NCBI RefSeq assembly: GCF_001445655.1
Contig: NZ_LNBE01000003.1
Span: 2,152,530-2,216,529, forward strand
DNA: 64,000 nucleotides
Reading direction: 5' to 3'
Source of the DNA: Streptomyces roseifaciens
GTDB lineage: Bacteria > Actinomycetota > Actinomycetes > Streptomycetales > Streptomycetaceae
Part shown: piece after piece, positions 24,566 to 32,117 of the stretch
Numbering within the stretch: the stretch's first letter is position 1
Layout of the letters: each line of letters begins with the position of its first letter
Notes under the pieces: model-generated
The model's input: the letters and a program-made list of their open reading frames with translations, nothing else
The model's database searches: none
What the model was told of the DNA's origin: nothing
Position numbers and translations under genes: made by a program

Positions 24566-24592
24566 CCTCAATCAAGCTTGAGGTGCGAACCT
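24562..24592 (+). promoter_or_regulatory. MerR/SoxR-type promoter with 19-bp spacer and palindrome
   Basis: TTGACC (24562-24567) and a weak -10 GAACCT (24587-24592) are 19 bases apart. The spacer holds ACCTCAATCAAGCTTGAGGT (24565-24584), with arms ACCTCAA and TTGAGGT. This is the organisation of MerR/SoxR-activated promoters. The ATG at 24600 is 7 bases after the -10, so the mRNA would be leaderless. Confidence 0.6.
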
Positions 24593-24599
24593 GGGCGGC

Positions 24600-25856
24600 A
24601 TGAACAACGCCACTTCCCCTGCTGGGGGCCCTTTCGCTTCGCCCGTGGGTGCCGCCGATCCGCGGCATGCCGACGTCCGTCCGCTGTCCGGCACTGCACT
24701 TGATGCGCTTGCCGCGGAGATTTCTGCGACGGCGACCGTTGTCGGTATGGGGGAATCCACTCGCTTTTCCCGGGAGACTTTCGGCGTGCGGGACCAGCTC
24801 TTCCGCCGGCTGGTCCAGGACCACGGGTTCCGGGCGCTGGTTGTTCAGGACAATGCTGTCGTTGCCGCTCGCCTAGACCGGTACGTACTCGCCGGTGACG
24901 GCTCGGCCGGTTCCGCTCTCGAGGGTGCCTGGCGGCCCTGGCGTACCCACGAGATGGTCGCGGCGCTGGAGTGGATCCGGGAGTACAACCGGGACCACCC
25001 GGACGACCCCGTCCGCATCTTCGGCGTGAAACCCGCACAGGCGCAGGCCGAGGACTACGACGCCGTGCTTGATCACGTCCGTGAGTCGGCCCCGGAACGC
25101 TGGGCGGAGGTGGCCTTGCACCTGGAGGTGATCCGCAGCGCACACCACACCGATGAGCACGTGCAGCGTGCCCGGGGAACGCATCCGGGACGCCCCTTCG
25201 CCGACCATGCCCGCGACGCGCTCGCGCTGATCCGGTCACTGCCCGGCTCCGGCGCCGGCCCCGGCTCCGGCCCTGGCCCCAGCCCCAACCGCGCCCATGG
25301 CGACGACATCCTGGCGCGGATGCGTCTGATCGTGGACTTCCATGAACGCAGCGTCGCCGGGCGACGCAGTTACGTGGGTGAGGACGCCGTATGGGCCGAT
25401 GCCATCAGTGGCCATCAGCGCCGGACCGGCCTGCGCATGGTCTACTGGGACGGCATCGCTCATACGTCGGCGACCGAGGCAACCCTGGGCCTGGCTCCCG
25501 AGCGTGCTCCTCAGCCCACCGCCGGCAGTCTGCTCCGCGAGCGTTACGGCGACGGGTACGTCTCTGTGGCGATCGGCTTCCATCACGGGGACCTCGGCGC
25601 GGTGGTCGTCCCGGAGCCGTCCGGGGATCTGATCGACGCGGCGCTCGGCGCGGCGGATCTCCCCGCCCACTGGCTGGACCTGCGCGACGACGCCGTACGC
25701 CGCCGGTGGGACGGCCCGGCGAAGGCCCGCGTCATCAGTGGCGTCTACGACCCTTCCCGCGATGCCGCCGAGCACATGGTCGTTCCTTCTCTCGCTGACG
25801 CCTTTGACGTGCTCATCCACATTCGCGAGGCATCCGCGGTGCGATGGCTGGCATGA
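24600..25856 (+). CDS. erythromycin-esterase-family protein
   Basis: 418 residues. The fold is recognised from TATVVGMGESTRFSRETFGV, where Ere proteins have GExxH, then RDQLFRRLVQDHGFRALVVQ, HEMVAALEWIREYN and the C-terminal GYVSVAIGFHHGDLG. The catalytic His of the first motif (GEAxH in EreA/EreB) is replaced by Arg here, and the HNxH-like motif reads WDGIAHTSAT, so classical macrolide-lactone hydrolysis is doubtful. A repetitive GSGAGPGSGPGPSP linker sits near residue 220. The gene appears leaderless behind a MerR/SoxR-like promoter. It may be a homologue with another hydrolytic role. Confidence 0.82.
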   Translation: MNNATSPAGGPFASPVGAADPRHADVRPLSGTALDALAAEISATATVVGMGESTRFSRETFGVRDQLFRRLVQDHGFRALVVQDNAVVAARLDRYVLAGDGSAGSALEGAWRPWRTHEMVAALEWIREYNRDHPDDPVRIFGVKPAQAQAEDYDAVLDHVRESAPERWAEVALHLEVIRSAHHTDEHVQRARGTHPGRPFADHARDALALIRSLPGSGAGPGSGPGPSPNRAHGDDILARMRLIVDFHERSVAGRRSYVGEDAVWADAISGHQRRTGLRMVYWDGIAHTSATEATLGLAPERAPQPTAGSLLRERYGDGYVSVAIGFHHGDLGAVVVPEPSGDLIDAALGAADLPAHWLDLRDDAVRRRWDGPAKARVISGVYDPSRDAAEHMVVPSLADAFDVLIHIREASAVRWLA

Positions 25857-25881
25857 GTTGTGAGTCGTGGCGCTGCGGCAG

Positions 25882-26256
25882 TCAGGCAGCCGAAGGGTTC
25901 AGCGTGCGCGCGAAGGCGGTGAGGGCTGCGAAGTCGTCGTCGAGCAGCCCTCGTCGCGGGTCGACGTGGCGGAGCATGGCCGGGCTGTCGTGATGCTGTG
26001 CCACAAAGGCCTGGTCGGCGTGGCCGACGTCGTCATCGACCCAGGCGAACGCGCTGACGGCGGCGTGCGCGAGGAGATGGCGGGCCTTCCGGAAGGTGCC
26101 GTCCGGCCCCGCGTCGTGCATGGTGGGCCAATCCACCACAGGCAGCTCCGGCAGGCCGAGAACGGGCGCGATGAAGGAATTCGCCTCCGTCCCCCAGGTG
26201 GTCGCCCACACCAGGTCGTACAGGTCGCTCAGATGTCCGCCGGACGAAGCGGCTCT
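25882..26256 (-). pseudogene. 5'-truncated HAD-like hydrolase fragment
   Basis: Only the C-terminal half of a Streptomyces HAD-domain protein is present: DLYDLVWATTWGTEANSFIA, VLGLPELPVVDWPTM, HLLAHAAVSAFAWVDDDVGH and the terminal LLDDDFAALTAFARTL. The N-terminal DVDG nucleophile segment (about 80 residues in relatives) is absent. Reading upstream, the frame meets the LysR stop codon (TAG, 26257-26259) directly, so the break is exactly at the LysR gene's 3' end. GTG 26211 could serve as a start, but the product could not be a phosphatase. Confidence 0.7.
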
Positions 26257-27126
26257 CTAGCGGATCAGCTCGCGGAAGCGGGCCACCAGCGGGTTGGGCG
26301 TATTGCGACGCCAGACCAGGGAGTTGGAGGTGGTGGCACCGGCGAGCGGGCGCGGGGTGACGCCGGTGCGGTGCAGCACCCGGTAGGAGTCGGCGAGCAC
26401 GGCGGCGCCGAAGCCGGCGGCGGCCAGCGCCAGGAGCGTCTGCACCGTACGGGCCTCGGCGGCGATCCGCGGGACGACTCCTGCCTGCCGGCACAGGGCG
26501 GCGATCTCGTCGTACGACAGCGGTGAGACTTCCCGCGGCCACAGCACCAGGGGTACGTCGCCCAGTGCCGTGAGCGGCAGTTCGCCGTCGCCCGCGGCCA
26601 ACGGGTGTGCAGCGGGAAGGAAGAGCGTGAAGGGCTCGCGCCACCATTCGCGTACGGCGAGGCGTTCGTCCTGCGCGGGCAGCCGCTGCACGGCGAGGTC
26701 GCAGCGGCCTTCCAGTACCTCGGCGGACATCCGGGCGTCGTCGAAGCTCTCCACCAGGCGCAGCTCGACGTCGGGGAGCGTCTCGCGGACGGTGCGCAGG
26801 GTGGCGCCGAGCGGCCCGTTGATCCCGGACCCGGCGAAGGTGATGGTCAGCCGCCCGCGCAGCCCCTGCGCCGCCAGCCGCACATCCTCCTGGGCGGCTC
26901 GGGCTTCGGCGAGGATCACCCGGGCGCGGGCGAGCAGCGCCTCGCCCGCCGGGGTGGGGGTCATGCGACGGCCCTCGCGGCGGAACAGCGGGGTGCCCAG
27001 GCGGCGTTCGAGGTCGCGCAGCTGGCGGCTGAGCGTCGGCTGGGTGAGGTGCAGGCGCTCGGCGGCGGCGACGAGGGTGCCGGTTTCGGCTACGGCGACG
27101 ACATAGCCGAGGACTCTGATCTCCAT
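26257..27126 (-). CDS. LysR-family transcriptional regulator
   Basis: 289 residues from ATG 27126 with a strong AGGAGG. The winged helix is MEIRVLGYVVAVAETGTLVA, then AERLHLTQPTLSRQLRDLER and LFRREGRRMTPTPAGEALL; the effector domain runs from about residue 90 (LRGRLTITFAGSGI) to the end. It is divergent from the NTF2-like gene at 27237; two inverted repeats in the 110-bp gap are probable binding sites. The stop codon abuts a truncated HAD fragment, showing that DNA was lost just past this gene. Confidence 0.9.
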   Translation of the reverse strand: MEIRVLGYVVAVAETGTLVAAAERLHLTQPTLSRQLRDLERRLGTPLFRREGRRMTPTPAGEALLARARVILAEARAAQEDVRLAAQGLRGRLTITFAGSGINGPLGATLRTVRETLPDVELRLVESFDDARMSAEVLEGRCDLAVQRLPAQDERLAVREWWREPFTLFLPAAHPLAAGDGELPLTALGDVPLVLWPREVSPLSYDEIAALCRQAGVVPRIAAEARTVQTLLALAAAGFGAAVLADSYRVLHRTGVTPRPLAGATTSNSLVWRRNTPNPLVARFRELIR

Positions 27127-27139
27127 GTATGCCTCCTGG

Positions 27140-27176
27140 GCAGACATTGTCTGCTCGGGACTGCCTTGCAGGCAAG
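27140..27176. promoter_or_regulatory. LysR operator candidates
   Basis: GCAGACATTGTCTGC (27140-27154) is a perfect palindrome with a 3-base centre, and CTTGC-AG-GCAAG (27165-27176) is a second. Both lie between the divergent start codons of the LysR and NTF2-like genes. Confidence 0.6.
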
Positions 27177-27236
27177 CAAGTGCGCGGGCAGAGTGGATCA
27201 CGTCAAGCAGTCGGCAACAGCGAAACGAGGACCCCG

Positions 27237-27683
27237 ATGACCACCTCCGCTTCCACCTCCACCACCAACTCCACCCCCGTCCGGACCGCCGCCCTCCACA
27301 CCGTCGAGGCGTACTTGGAGGCATTCGGCCACGGCGACATGGACGCGGTGTTCGCTCTGCTCGACCCGGAGGTCGAATGGTTCGTCCCGGGTGACGCCGC
27401 GCTGGTCCCCTGGGCAGGGCGGCGCACCGGGCACGCGGCGATGCGCGAGTGGTTCCCCATGCTCGCCGGCGCCGGGGAGCGGAAGGACTTCGAGCTGTAC
27501 GGGATGACGGCGCTCGGCCCGGACCAGGTCCTGGTGAACGGCCGGTTCGTCTTTCGCATGCACGCCACCGGCGAGGTCTACGACGACGAGTTCGTCCTGC
27601 GCTTCACCGTTCGCGACGGGCTCATCACCGCCTACCGCATCTACGAGGACTCCCTCGCCCTCGCCCGCGCCTACCGGGGCTGA
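27237..27683 (+). CDS. SnoaL/NTF2-like protein
   Basis: 148 residues with a Thr/Ser-rich start (MTTSASTSTTNSTPVRTAAL), then the NTF2 cone fold: YLEAFGHGDMDAVFALLDPE, EWFVPGDAALVPWAG, HAAMREWFPMLAG and FVLRFTVRDGLITAYRIYED. The family contains cyclases, isomerases and binding proteins; SnoaL-like members often act on ketones or epoxides. It faces a LysR regulator that probably controls it. Immediately after its stop begins the 3' tail of an NAD(P)-binding oxidoreductase gene, so it may once have been followed by a reductase partner. GAGG precedes ATG 27237. Confidence 0.87.
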   Translation: MTTSASTSTTNSTPVRTAALHTVEAYLEAFGHGDMDAVFALLDPEVEWFVPGDAALVPWAGRRTGHAAMREWFPMLAGAGERKDFELYGMTALGPDQVLVNGRFVFRMHATGEVYDDEFVLRFTVRDGLITAYRIYEDSLALARAYRG

Positions 27684-27799
27684 AGGAGCTCGGCGCCGCG
27701 GGGCGCAGCCGCATCTCGGCGGAGGACGCCGCCGTCGCCCTGGTCGACGAGGCGGAACTACCGCGCTTCGTCCAGCGCCGCTTCACGGCCGGCTACTGA
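27684..27799 (+). pseudogene. 3' fragment of an NAD(P)H-binding (NmrA-like) oxidoreductase gene
   Basis: The last 38 or so codons read KELGAAGRSRISAEDAAVAL, then VDEAELPRFVQRRFTAGY and a stop. This is the conserved C-terminus of atypical SDR/NAD(P)H-binding proteins (ISAEDYAVAL, then RRRFTVGY in relatives). No other part of that protein is present; the fragment starts right after the NTF2-like stop. It overlaps the 3' end of the convergent MOSC gene. Confidence 0.7.
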
Positions 27800-28654
27800 C
27801 AGGGGCCTCGGTGAGGCGGAAGCGTGCTGCTCGGAGTCGCCCCACGAGGTGACGGTCACTTCGTCGCCGACGGAGACCTTGCCGGGCCGGAGCACGGCGA
27901 GCTTCGTACCGAAGGAGACTCCGCCCTGGGCGGCCCGCCGGTAGCCCGCGAGGGTGCGCAGTGGTTCCGGGCCCGCTTTCTTCGCCGACTCCTGTTCGAC
28001 CAGGGTGACGGCACAGCGGATGGCGAGCTTTGCGTAGCCCAGTTCGGTCGTGCCGATCCTGAGGACGTGGGCCCGGTCCTCGGTATGGGGCTCGGGCCAG
28101 CCGTCGATCACGATGTTCGGGCGGAAGCGGTTCATGGGCAGCGGCGCCGTGCCGCGTTCGGCCAGCTTGCGGTTGAGCAGCTCGAGCGTGGAGCGTGAGA
28201 TGACGTGCAGGGCGCAGCTGTCGGCGTAGCCGGAGGTGCCCGGTGTCCTGCCGTCGGTGACTCGATCGTGCTCCGGCGGCACACGCACCAGGCGGCTGGG
28301 GGTACGGAGCACGTCGGACAGCCATGCGGCGGCCGTGTCGCCCTGGTCGATGCCCTGGTAGGCGGTCCCGAACAGGTCGACCGGCCGGCGGGCACCCGAG
28401 GCGTCCACGGGCAGGTCCAGCGCCTCGGTGTCCGGCGCGCGGAGGGTGAGCCGTACGCCGTCGTCGCTGATGGCGGGTCGGATCAGGGCCAGCCGCGGGT
28501 CCCGGCGCTGGGTGCGGAAGACGCCCTCCTCGCTGATGACCATGAAGCTCCGGTCGTGCGCGATCCCGGCGGGCGTCAGGGAAGCCTCACGGGTTGCCAC
28601 GCCGGCGCACCCCTTGATGGGGTAGTACGACATCTCGACTACGTGGGCGGCCAT
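27758..28654 (-). CDS. MOSC-domain protein (MOSC_N + MOSC)
   Basis: 298 residues. The N-terminal MOSC_N beta-barrel starts HVVEMSYYPIKGCAGVATRE and includes GIAHDRSFMVISEEGVFRTQ. The MOSC domain follows, with PLPMNRFRPNIVIDGWPEPH and a Cys in LAIRCAVTLVEQESAKKAG near residue 215, the position that binds the molybdenum cofactor sulfur in relatives such as YcbX and mARC proteins. Such enzymes reduce N-hydroxylated compounds. The last 14 codons overlap the antiparallel oxidoreductase remnant, so the natural C-terminus may have been extended by the same rearrangement. Start is ATG 28654, 20 bases after the O-methyltransferase stop on the other side of the gap. Confidence 0.87.
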   Translation of the reverse strand: MAAHVVEMSYYPIKGCAGVATREASLTPAGIAHDRSFMVISEEGVFRTQRRDPRLALIRPAISDDGVRLTLRAPDTEALDLPVDASGARRPVDLFGTAYQGIDQGDTAAAWLSDVLRTPSRLVRVPPEHDRVTDGRTPGTSGYADSCALHVISRSTLELLNRKLAERGTAPLPMNRFRPNIVIDGWPEPHTEDRAHVLRIGTTELGYAKLAIRCAVTLVEQESAKKAGPEPLRTLAGYRRAAQGGVSFGTKLAVLRPGKVSVGDEVTVTSWGDSEQHASASPRPLSVAGREAALDEAR

Positions 28655-28673
28655 GCCGTGTCCCTCCGGCTCT

Positions 28674-29342
28674 CTAGCGGGTGACGAGTGCGAGGGCGAA
28701 GCCGTCGTGGCCCTTGGCGCCGACGGTCTGGATGGCGGTGGCGGTGAGGCGGGGGTGCTCCGCGATCAGCTCGGTGAAGCGGCGGACGCCCTGGATGTGG
28801 GGGTCGGCACTGGCCGGGTCGGTGACCGCGCCCGCACGGACGACGTTGTCGCCGATGATGACGCTGCCGGGCCGGGTGAGCTTCAACGCCCACTCCAGGT
28901 AGGCCGGGTTGGAGGGCTTGTCGGCGTCGATGAAGACCAGGTCGAACGGGTCCCGGCCCTCCTCTGCCAGCCGGGCCAGCGAATCCAGGGCCTTGCCGAC
29001 GCGAAGGTCGACGACGTGGTCCAGTCCGGCGCGGGAGATGTTGGCGGCGGCTACGGCGGCGCACTTCTCGTCGGCCTCGAGAGTGACCAGGCGTCCGTCC
29101 GCAGGCAGGGCCCGGGCGAGCCAGATGGTGCTGTAGCCGCCGAGGGTGCCGATCTCCAGGACCGTGCGGGCGCCTTGGAGCGTCGCCAGCAGGTTCAGCA
29201 GCTTGCCCTGGTTGGGGGCGACCTGGTGCGGGGGCAGCCCTGCCGCTTCACTGTCCGCGACGGCTGCGAGGAGGGCGCCGTCCTCCTCGACCAGCAAGCC
29301 GTTGAAGTAGTCGTCGACGGCGGTCCAGGTCTGCTGGGACAC
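28674..29342 (-). CDS. class I SAM-dependent O-methyltransferase (COMT/CCoAOMT type)
   Basis: 222 residues from GTG 29342 (AGGGA upstream). It shows the cation-dependent O-methyltransferase layout: TVLEIGTLGGYSTIWLARAL (SAM motif I), GRLVTLEADEKCAAVAAANI (motif II), DPFDLVFIDADKPSNPAYLE (metal-binding Asp region), and PGSVIIGDNVVRAGAV. Such enzymes methylate a hydroxyl of a catechol or similar aromatic. It is the most downstream gene of the P450/A-T-R cluster and may tailor its product, although a 164-bp gap with possible promoter separates it from the first P450. It may equally be an independent gene. Confidence 0.88.
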   Translation of the reverse strand: MSQQTWTAVDDYFNGLLVEEDGALLAAVADSEAAGLPPHQVAPNQGKLLNLLATLQGARTVLEIGTLGGYSTIWLARALPADGRLVTLEADEKCAAVAAANISRAGLDHVVDLRVGKALDSLARLAEEGRDPFDLVFIDADKPSNPAYLEWALKLTRPGSVIIGDNVVRAGAVTDPASADPHIQGVRRFTELIAEHPRLTATAIQTVGAKGHDGFALALVTR

Positions 29343-29506
29343 GTGGATTCCCTTTCGATACGCAATGCGTTCCGAAGGCGAACCTACTATGGACGTACGA
29401 CAGTCGGCCAAGCGTTTGCTGCTCCGCACCAGGCGTTCCTCGCTGTCGCGGCCCGCAGTGGGCCGCGACGTGTGCTCAGATCTCACCGACCTCCTCTACC
29501 GCCACC

Positions 29507-30733
29507 TCACCAGGTGACCGGGATCCCGGCAGGCATGATCGCCATCCGGTTGGGGTGCCAGGGCACCTCCGCCGCCGGTACCGCGAGGCGGATGCCGGGC
29601 AGGTGGTCGAGGAGGACGCGGAAGGCCGTGTCGGACTGGCGGCGGACGAGGTGCGCGCCGGGGCAGTGGTGGCGGCCGTAGCCGAACCGCATGTGGGGGT
29701 TGGGGGAGCGGTCCGGGTCGAAGGTCTCGGGGTCGGAGAACGCGGCCGGGTCGAAGTTGACCGCGTCCAAGGACAGCAGGACCAGGTCGCCCTCGTTGAT
29801 GGCAGCGGAGCCGAGCTCAGTGTCCTGGGTGACGTAGCGCGGGATGGCGTTGCCCAGGACGACGCTGCACCGCAGCAGCTCCTCCACGCACTGCGGCATG
29901 GTCTCGGGGCGGGCCCGTACCGCGCTCATCACGTCCGGCTTCTGCAGGAGGTTGACTGCCGCCACGCCCAGGAAGCTCGCGAAGTCCTCGTAGCCGCTGA
30001 CGAACAGCACCGCGACGATGTTGGACAGCTGCCGATCCGTCAGCCCCTTCCCCTCGGCGTTGAGGTCGGCGAGGCGGTCCGCCAGGCCGCGCGGCTCGCC
30101 GGGGCGGCGGCCGGCCATGTGCTCCTGCATGTGGACACGGATCTCCTCCCAGTTGCGGGCGAGCTCCTCCGGCGTGAACGTGACCATGGTCAGGTCCATG
30201 TCGGCCCGCCGGGCCAGCCACTCGCGGTCCGCGAAGGGCAGGCCGAGCAGCCGGCACATGCACTGGGCGGCGACCCACTCCGCGAAGTGCCGCTGCAGAT
30301 CGCCCGGTGAGCCGTCCCGGACCATCGCCTCCAGGCCTTCACGGGTGACGTCGGCGACCCAGTCGGCGGGGAGCTCCGGCTGGTTGCGGCCGAGCGCCCG
30401 GAGCACCTCGTCGCGCAGCCCGGCCTTCTGCAGGTGGTTCATGGCGTCCAGCAGCTCGGGCGCCAGGATCTGGGCGTCCTGCGTGGGGCTGTCGGCCTCG
30501 CCCAGCACGGAGCGCGCGAAGGCCCGGTCCCGCAGTACGTGCTGGGTCAGCTCGTAGCCGGTGACCAGCCACGCCTCCCCGCCGGAGTTGGTGCTGACCC
30601 GGGCCACGGGGCAGCGGCCGCGCAGTTCGGTGAGCTCGGGGGCGAGGCGGTCGCCGTCGGTGCTGAACGGATAGTGCGGAAGCGGCTCCTCGCGCGGAGC
30701 GTCGTCGGTCATGGGCGGCTGTGGTGCGGTCAC
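29507..30733 (-). CDS. cytochrome P450 (cluster), atypical I-helix
   Basis: 408 residues from GTG 30733 (ATG 30712 is the alternative). Heme-binding motif FGYGRHHCPGAHLVRRQ with Cys357, and ExxR in CVEELLRCSV. The oxygen-activation motif in helix I, usually AGxxT, reads VSGYEDFASF: the acid is kept (E) but the conserved Thr is Asp. Soluble, class I bacterial type, so it needs a ferredoxin and reductase encoded elsewhere. It lies 88 bases after the second P450 and is probably part of the same operon as the A-T-R enzyme. Substrate unknown; likely acts on the released or carrier-bound product. Confidence 0.9.
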   Translation of the reverse strand: MTAPQPPMTDDAPREEPLPHYPFSTDGDRLAPELTELRGRCPVARVSTNSGGEAWLVTGYELTQHVLRDRAFARSVLGEADSPTQDAQILAPELLDAMNHLQKAGLRDEVLRALGRNQPELPADWVADVTREGLEAMVRDGSPGDLQRHFAEWVAAQCMCRLLGLPFADREWLARRADMDLTMVTFTPEELARNWEEIRVHMQEHMAGRRPGEPRGLADRLADLNAEGKGLTDRQLSNIVAVLFVSGYEDFASFLGVAAVNLLQKPDVMSAVRARPETMPQCVEELLRCSVVLGNAIPRYVTQDTELGSAAINEGDLVLLSLDAVNFDPAAFSDPETFDPDRSPNPHMRFGYGRHHCPGAHLVRRQSDTAFRVLLDHLPGIRLAVPAAEVPWHPNRMAIMPAGIPVTW

Positions 30734-30821
30734 GTCGTACGAACCTCTCTTCTGGGGTCGAGCGCGGTGCGGTGTTCCGGCGGAACGGATGAGGAGGACG
30801 GAACGGGCGGCGCGGGAAGGG

Positions 30822-32117
30822 TCACCAGCGCACCGGCAGCCGTGCCGGTGCGCGCAGCGGGGTCGTCTCGTCCCAGGGGACCGACTCCGCCGGCACCGCG
30901 AGCTCGATGCCGGGCAGCCGCTCCAGCAGCACCTGGACCGCAGTGGCGAGCTGCAGCCGGGTCAGGTGCCCGCCGGTGCACGTGTGCGGGCCGTGGCCGA
31001 ACGCCACGTGGGCGTTGGGCGACCGGGTGAGGTCGAGCCGGTCGGGGTCGGCGAACGCCTCCGGGTCGCGGTTGGCCGAGGCCGGTACGGGGACGACCGC
31101 GTCGCCGGCGCGGATGTGCTGCCCGTGCAGGGTGAAGTCCTCCTTGGCGACGAGGATGTTGATGGCGTTCATCAGCGGGATGTAGCGCAGCAGCTCTTCC
31201 ACGGCCGTACCGATGCCTGCCGGCTCGTCCTGCAGCCGTCGCAGCTGATCAGGGTGGGTGAGCAGGGTGAACAGGGCGTTCCCGGTGTGCTGCATGTTGG
31301 TCTTGTAGCCGGCCATGAGCATGGTGACGACGAAGCTGACGACGTCGTCCCGGGTCAGCTCGCTGCCGGGGCGGCGGCTCTCCGCAAGCAGCAGGTGGAC
31401 GTAGTCCTCGCCCTCGCCCTCCTGCTCCTTGCGGGAGATGAGCTCCGACGCGTAGTCCTGCAGCGCGTAGAGCGCCGCCAGCACCTCCTCCATCGACAGC
31501 CCGGAGGCGCTGAGCAGGGTGAGGGTGTGCGGGAGGTAGAGGTCGCGGTCCTCGTGCGGCAGCCCGACGGTTTCGCACAGCACGCGCAGCGGCAGCGGCT
31601 CGACGTACGCGGAGACGAGGTCCGCCGTGCGGTCCGGGGCCCCGGCCACCATCTCGTCGAGCAGTTCCTCCCCCATGGCCCTGACCCGCGGGCCCATGAA
31701 CTCCAGCCGCCGGCGGCCGAACAGCGGCAGGACGGTGCGGCGCACCCGCTCGTGGTGTTCCCCGGTCATCTCCAGGAACGTCGGCAGGCACGGCGGCGGC
31801 GCGTCGTCCCCTTCGCGGGGCGGCCAGGCCGACAGCAGCGGACGCTCCAGACGGGGATCGGCGAAGGCGGCCCGCACGTCCGCGTACCGGCTGATCAGCC
31901 AGCCCGTCTCGCCGTTGGGCAGCTGTGCCTTGACCACGGGCTGTTCGGTGCGGAGCCGGGCGTAGGCGCACGGCGGCCCGGCGGTGCCGGGCTCCACGGC
32001 CGGGACCGGGATGAGGGCTTCGGTGGCGCTCGTGCCGACTTCGGGGGCGCTCATGACAGTTCCGCGGCCATCCGCAGGGGTTCCGAGGTCGTTCGTTGCG
32101 GTTTCCAGGTCACTCAT
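30822..32117 (-). CDS. cytochrome P450 (cluster), coupled to A-T-R gene
   Basis: 431 residues. Heme motif FGHGPHTCTGGHLTRLQ with Cys380, ExxR in AVEELLRYIP, and helix I as MLMAGYKTNMQ, which keeps the Thr but has Lys where the acid is expected. The N-terminal 40 residues are a variable, Thr/Gly-rich leader. Its ATG overlaps the stop of the A-T-R gene by four bases (ATGA), so the two are made together, which strongly suggests that it oxidises that enzyme's substrate or product. Two P450s with complementary deviations in helix I in one cluster are unusual. Confidence 0.9.
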   Translation of the reverse strand: MSDLETATNDLGTPADGRGTVMSAPEVGTSATEALIPVPAVEPGTAGPPCAYARLRTEQPVVKAQLPNGETGWLISRYADVRAAFADPRLERPLLSAWPPREGDDAPPPCLPTFLEMTGEHHERVRRTVLPLFGRRRLEFMGPRVRAMGEELLDEMVAGAPDRTADLVSAYVEPLPLRVLCETVGLPHEDRDLYLPHTLTLLSASGLSMEEVLAALYALQDYASELISRKEQEGEGEDYVHLLLAESRRPGSELTRDDVVSFVVTMLMAGYKTNMQHTGNALFTLLTHPDQLRRLQDEPAGIGTAVEELLRYIPLMNAINILVAKEDFTLHGQHIRAGDAVVPVPASANRDPEAFADPDRLDLTRSPNAHVAFGHGPHTCTGGHLTRLQLATAVQVLLERLPGIELAVPAESVPWDETTPLRAPARLPVRW

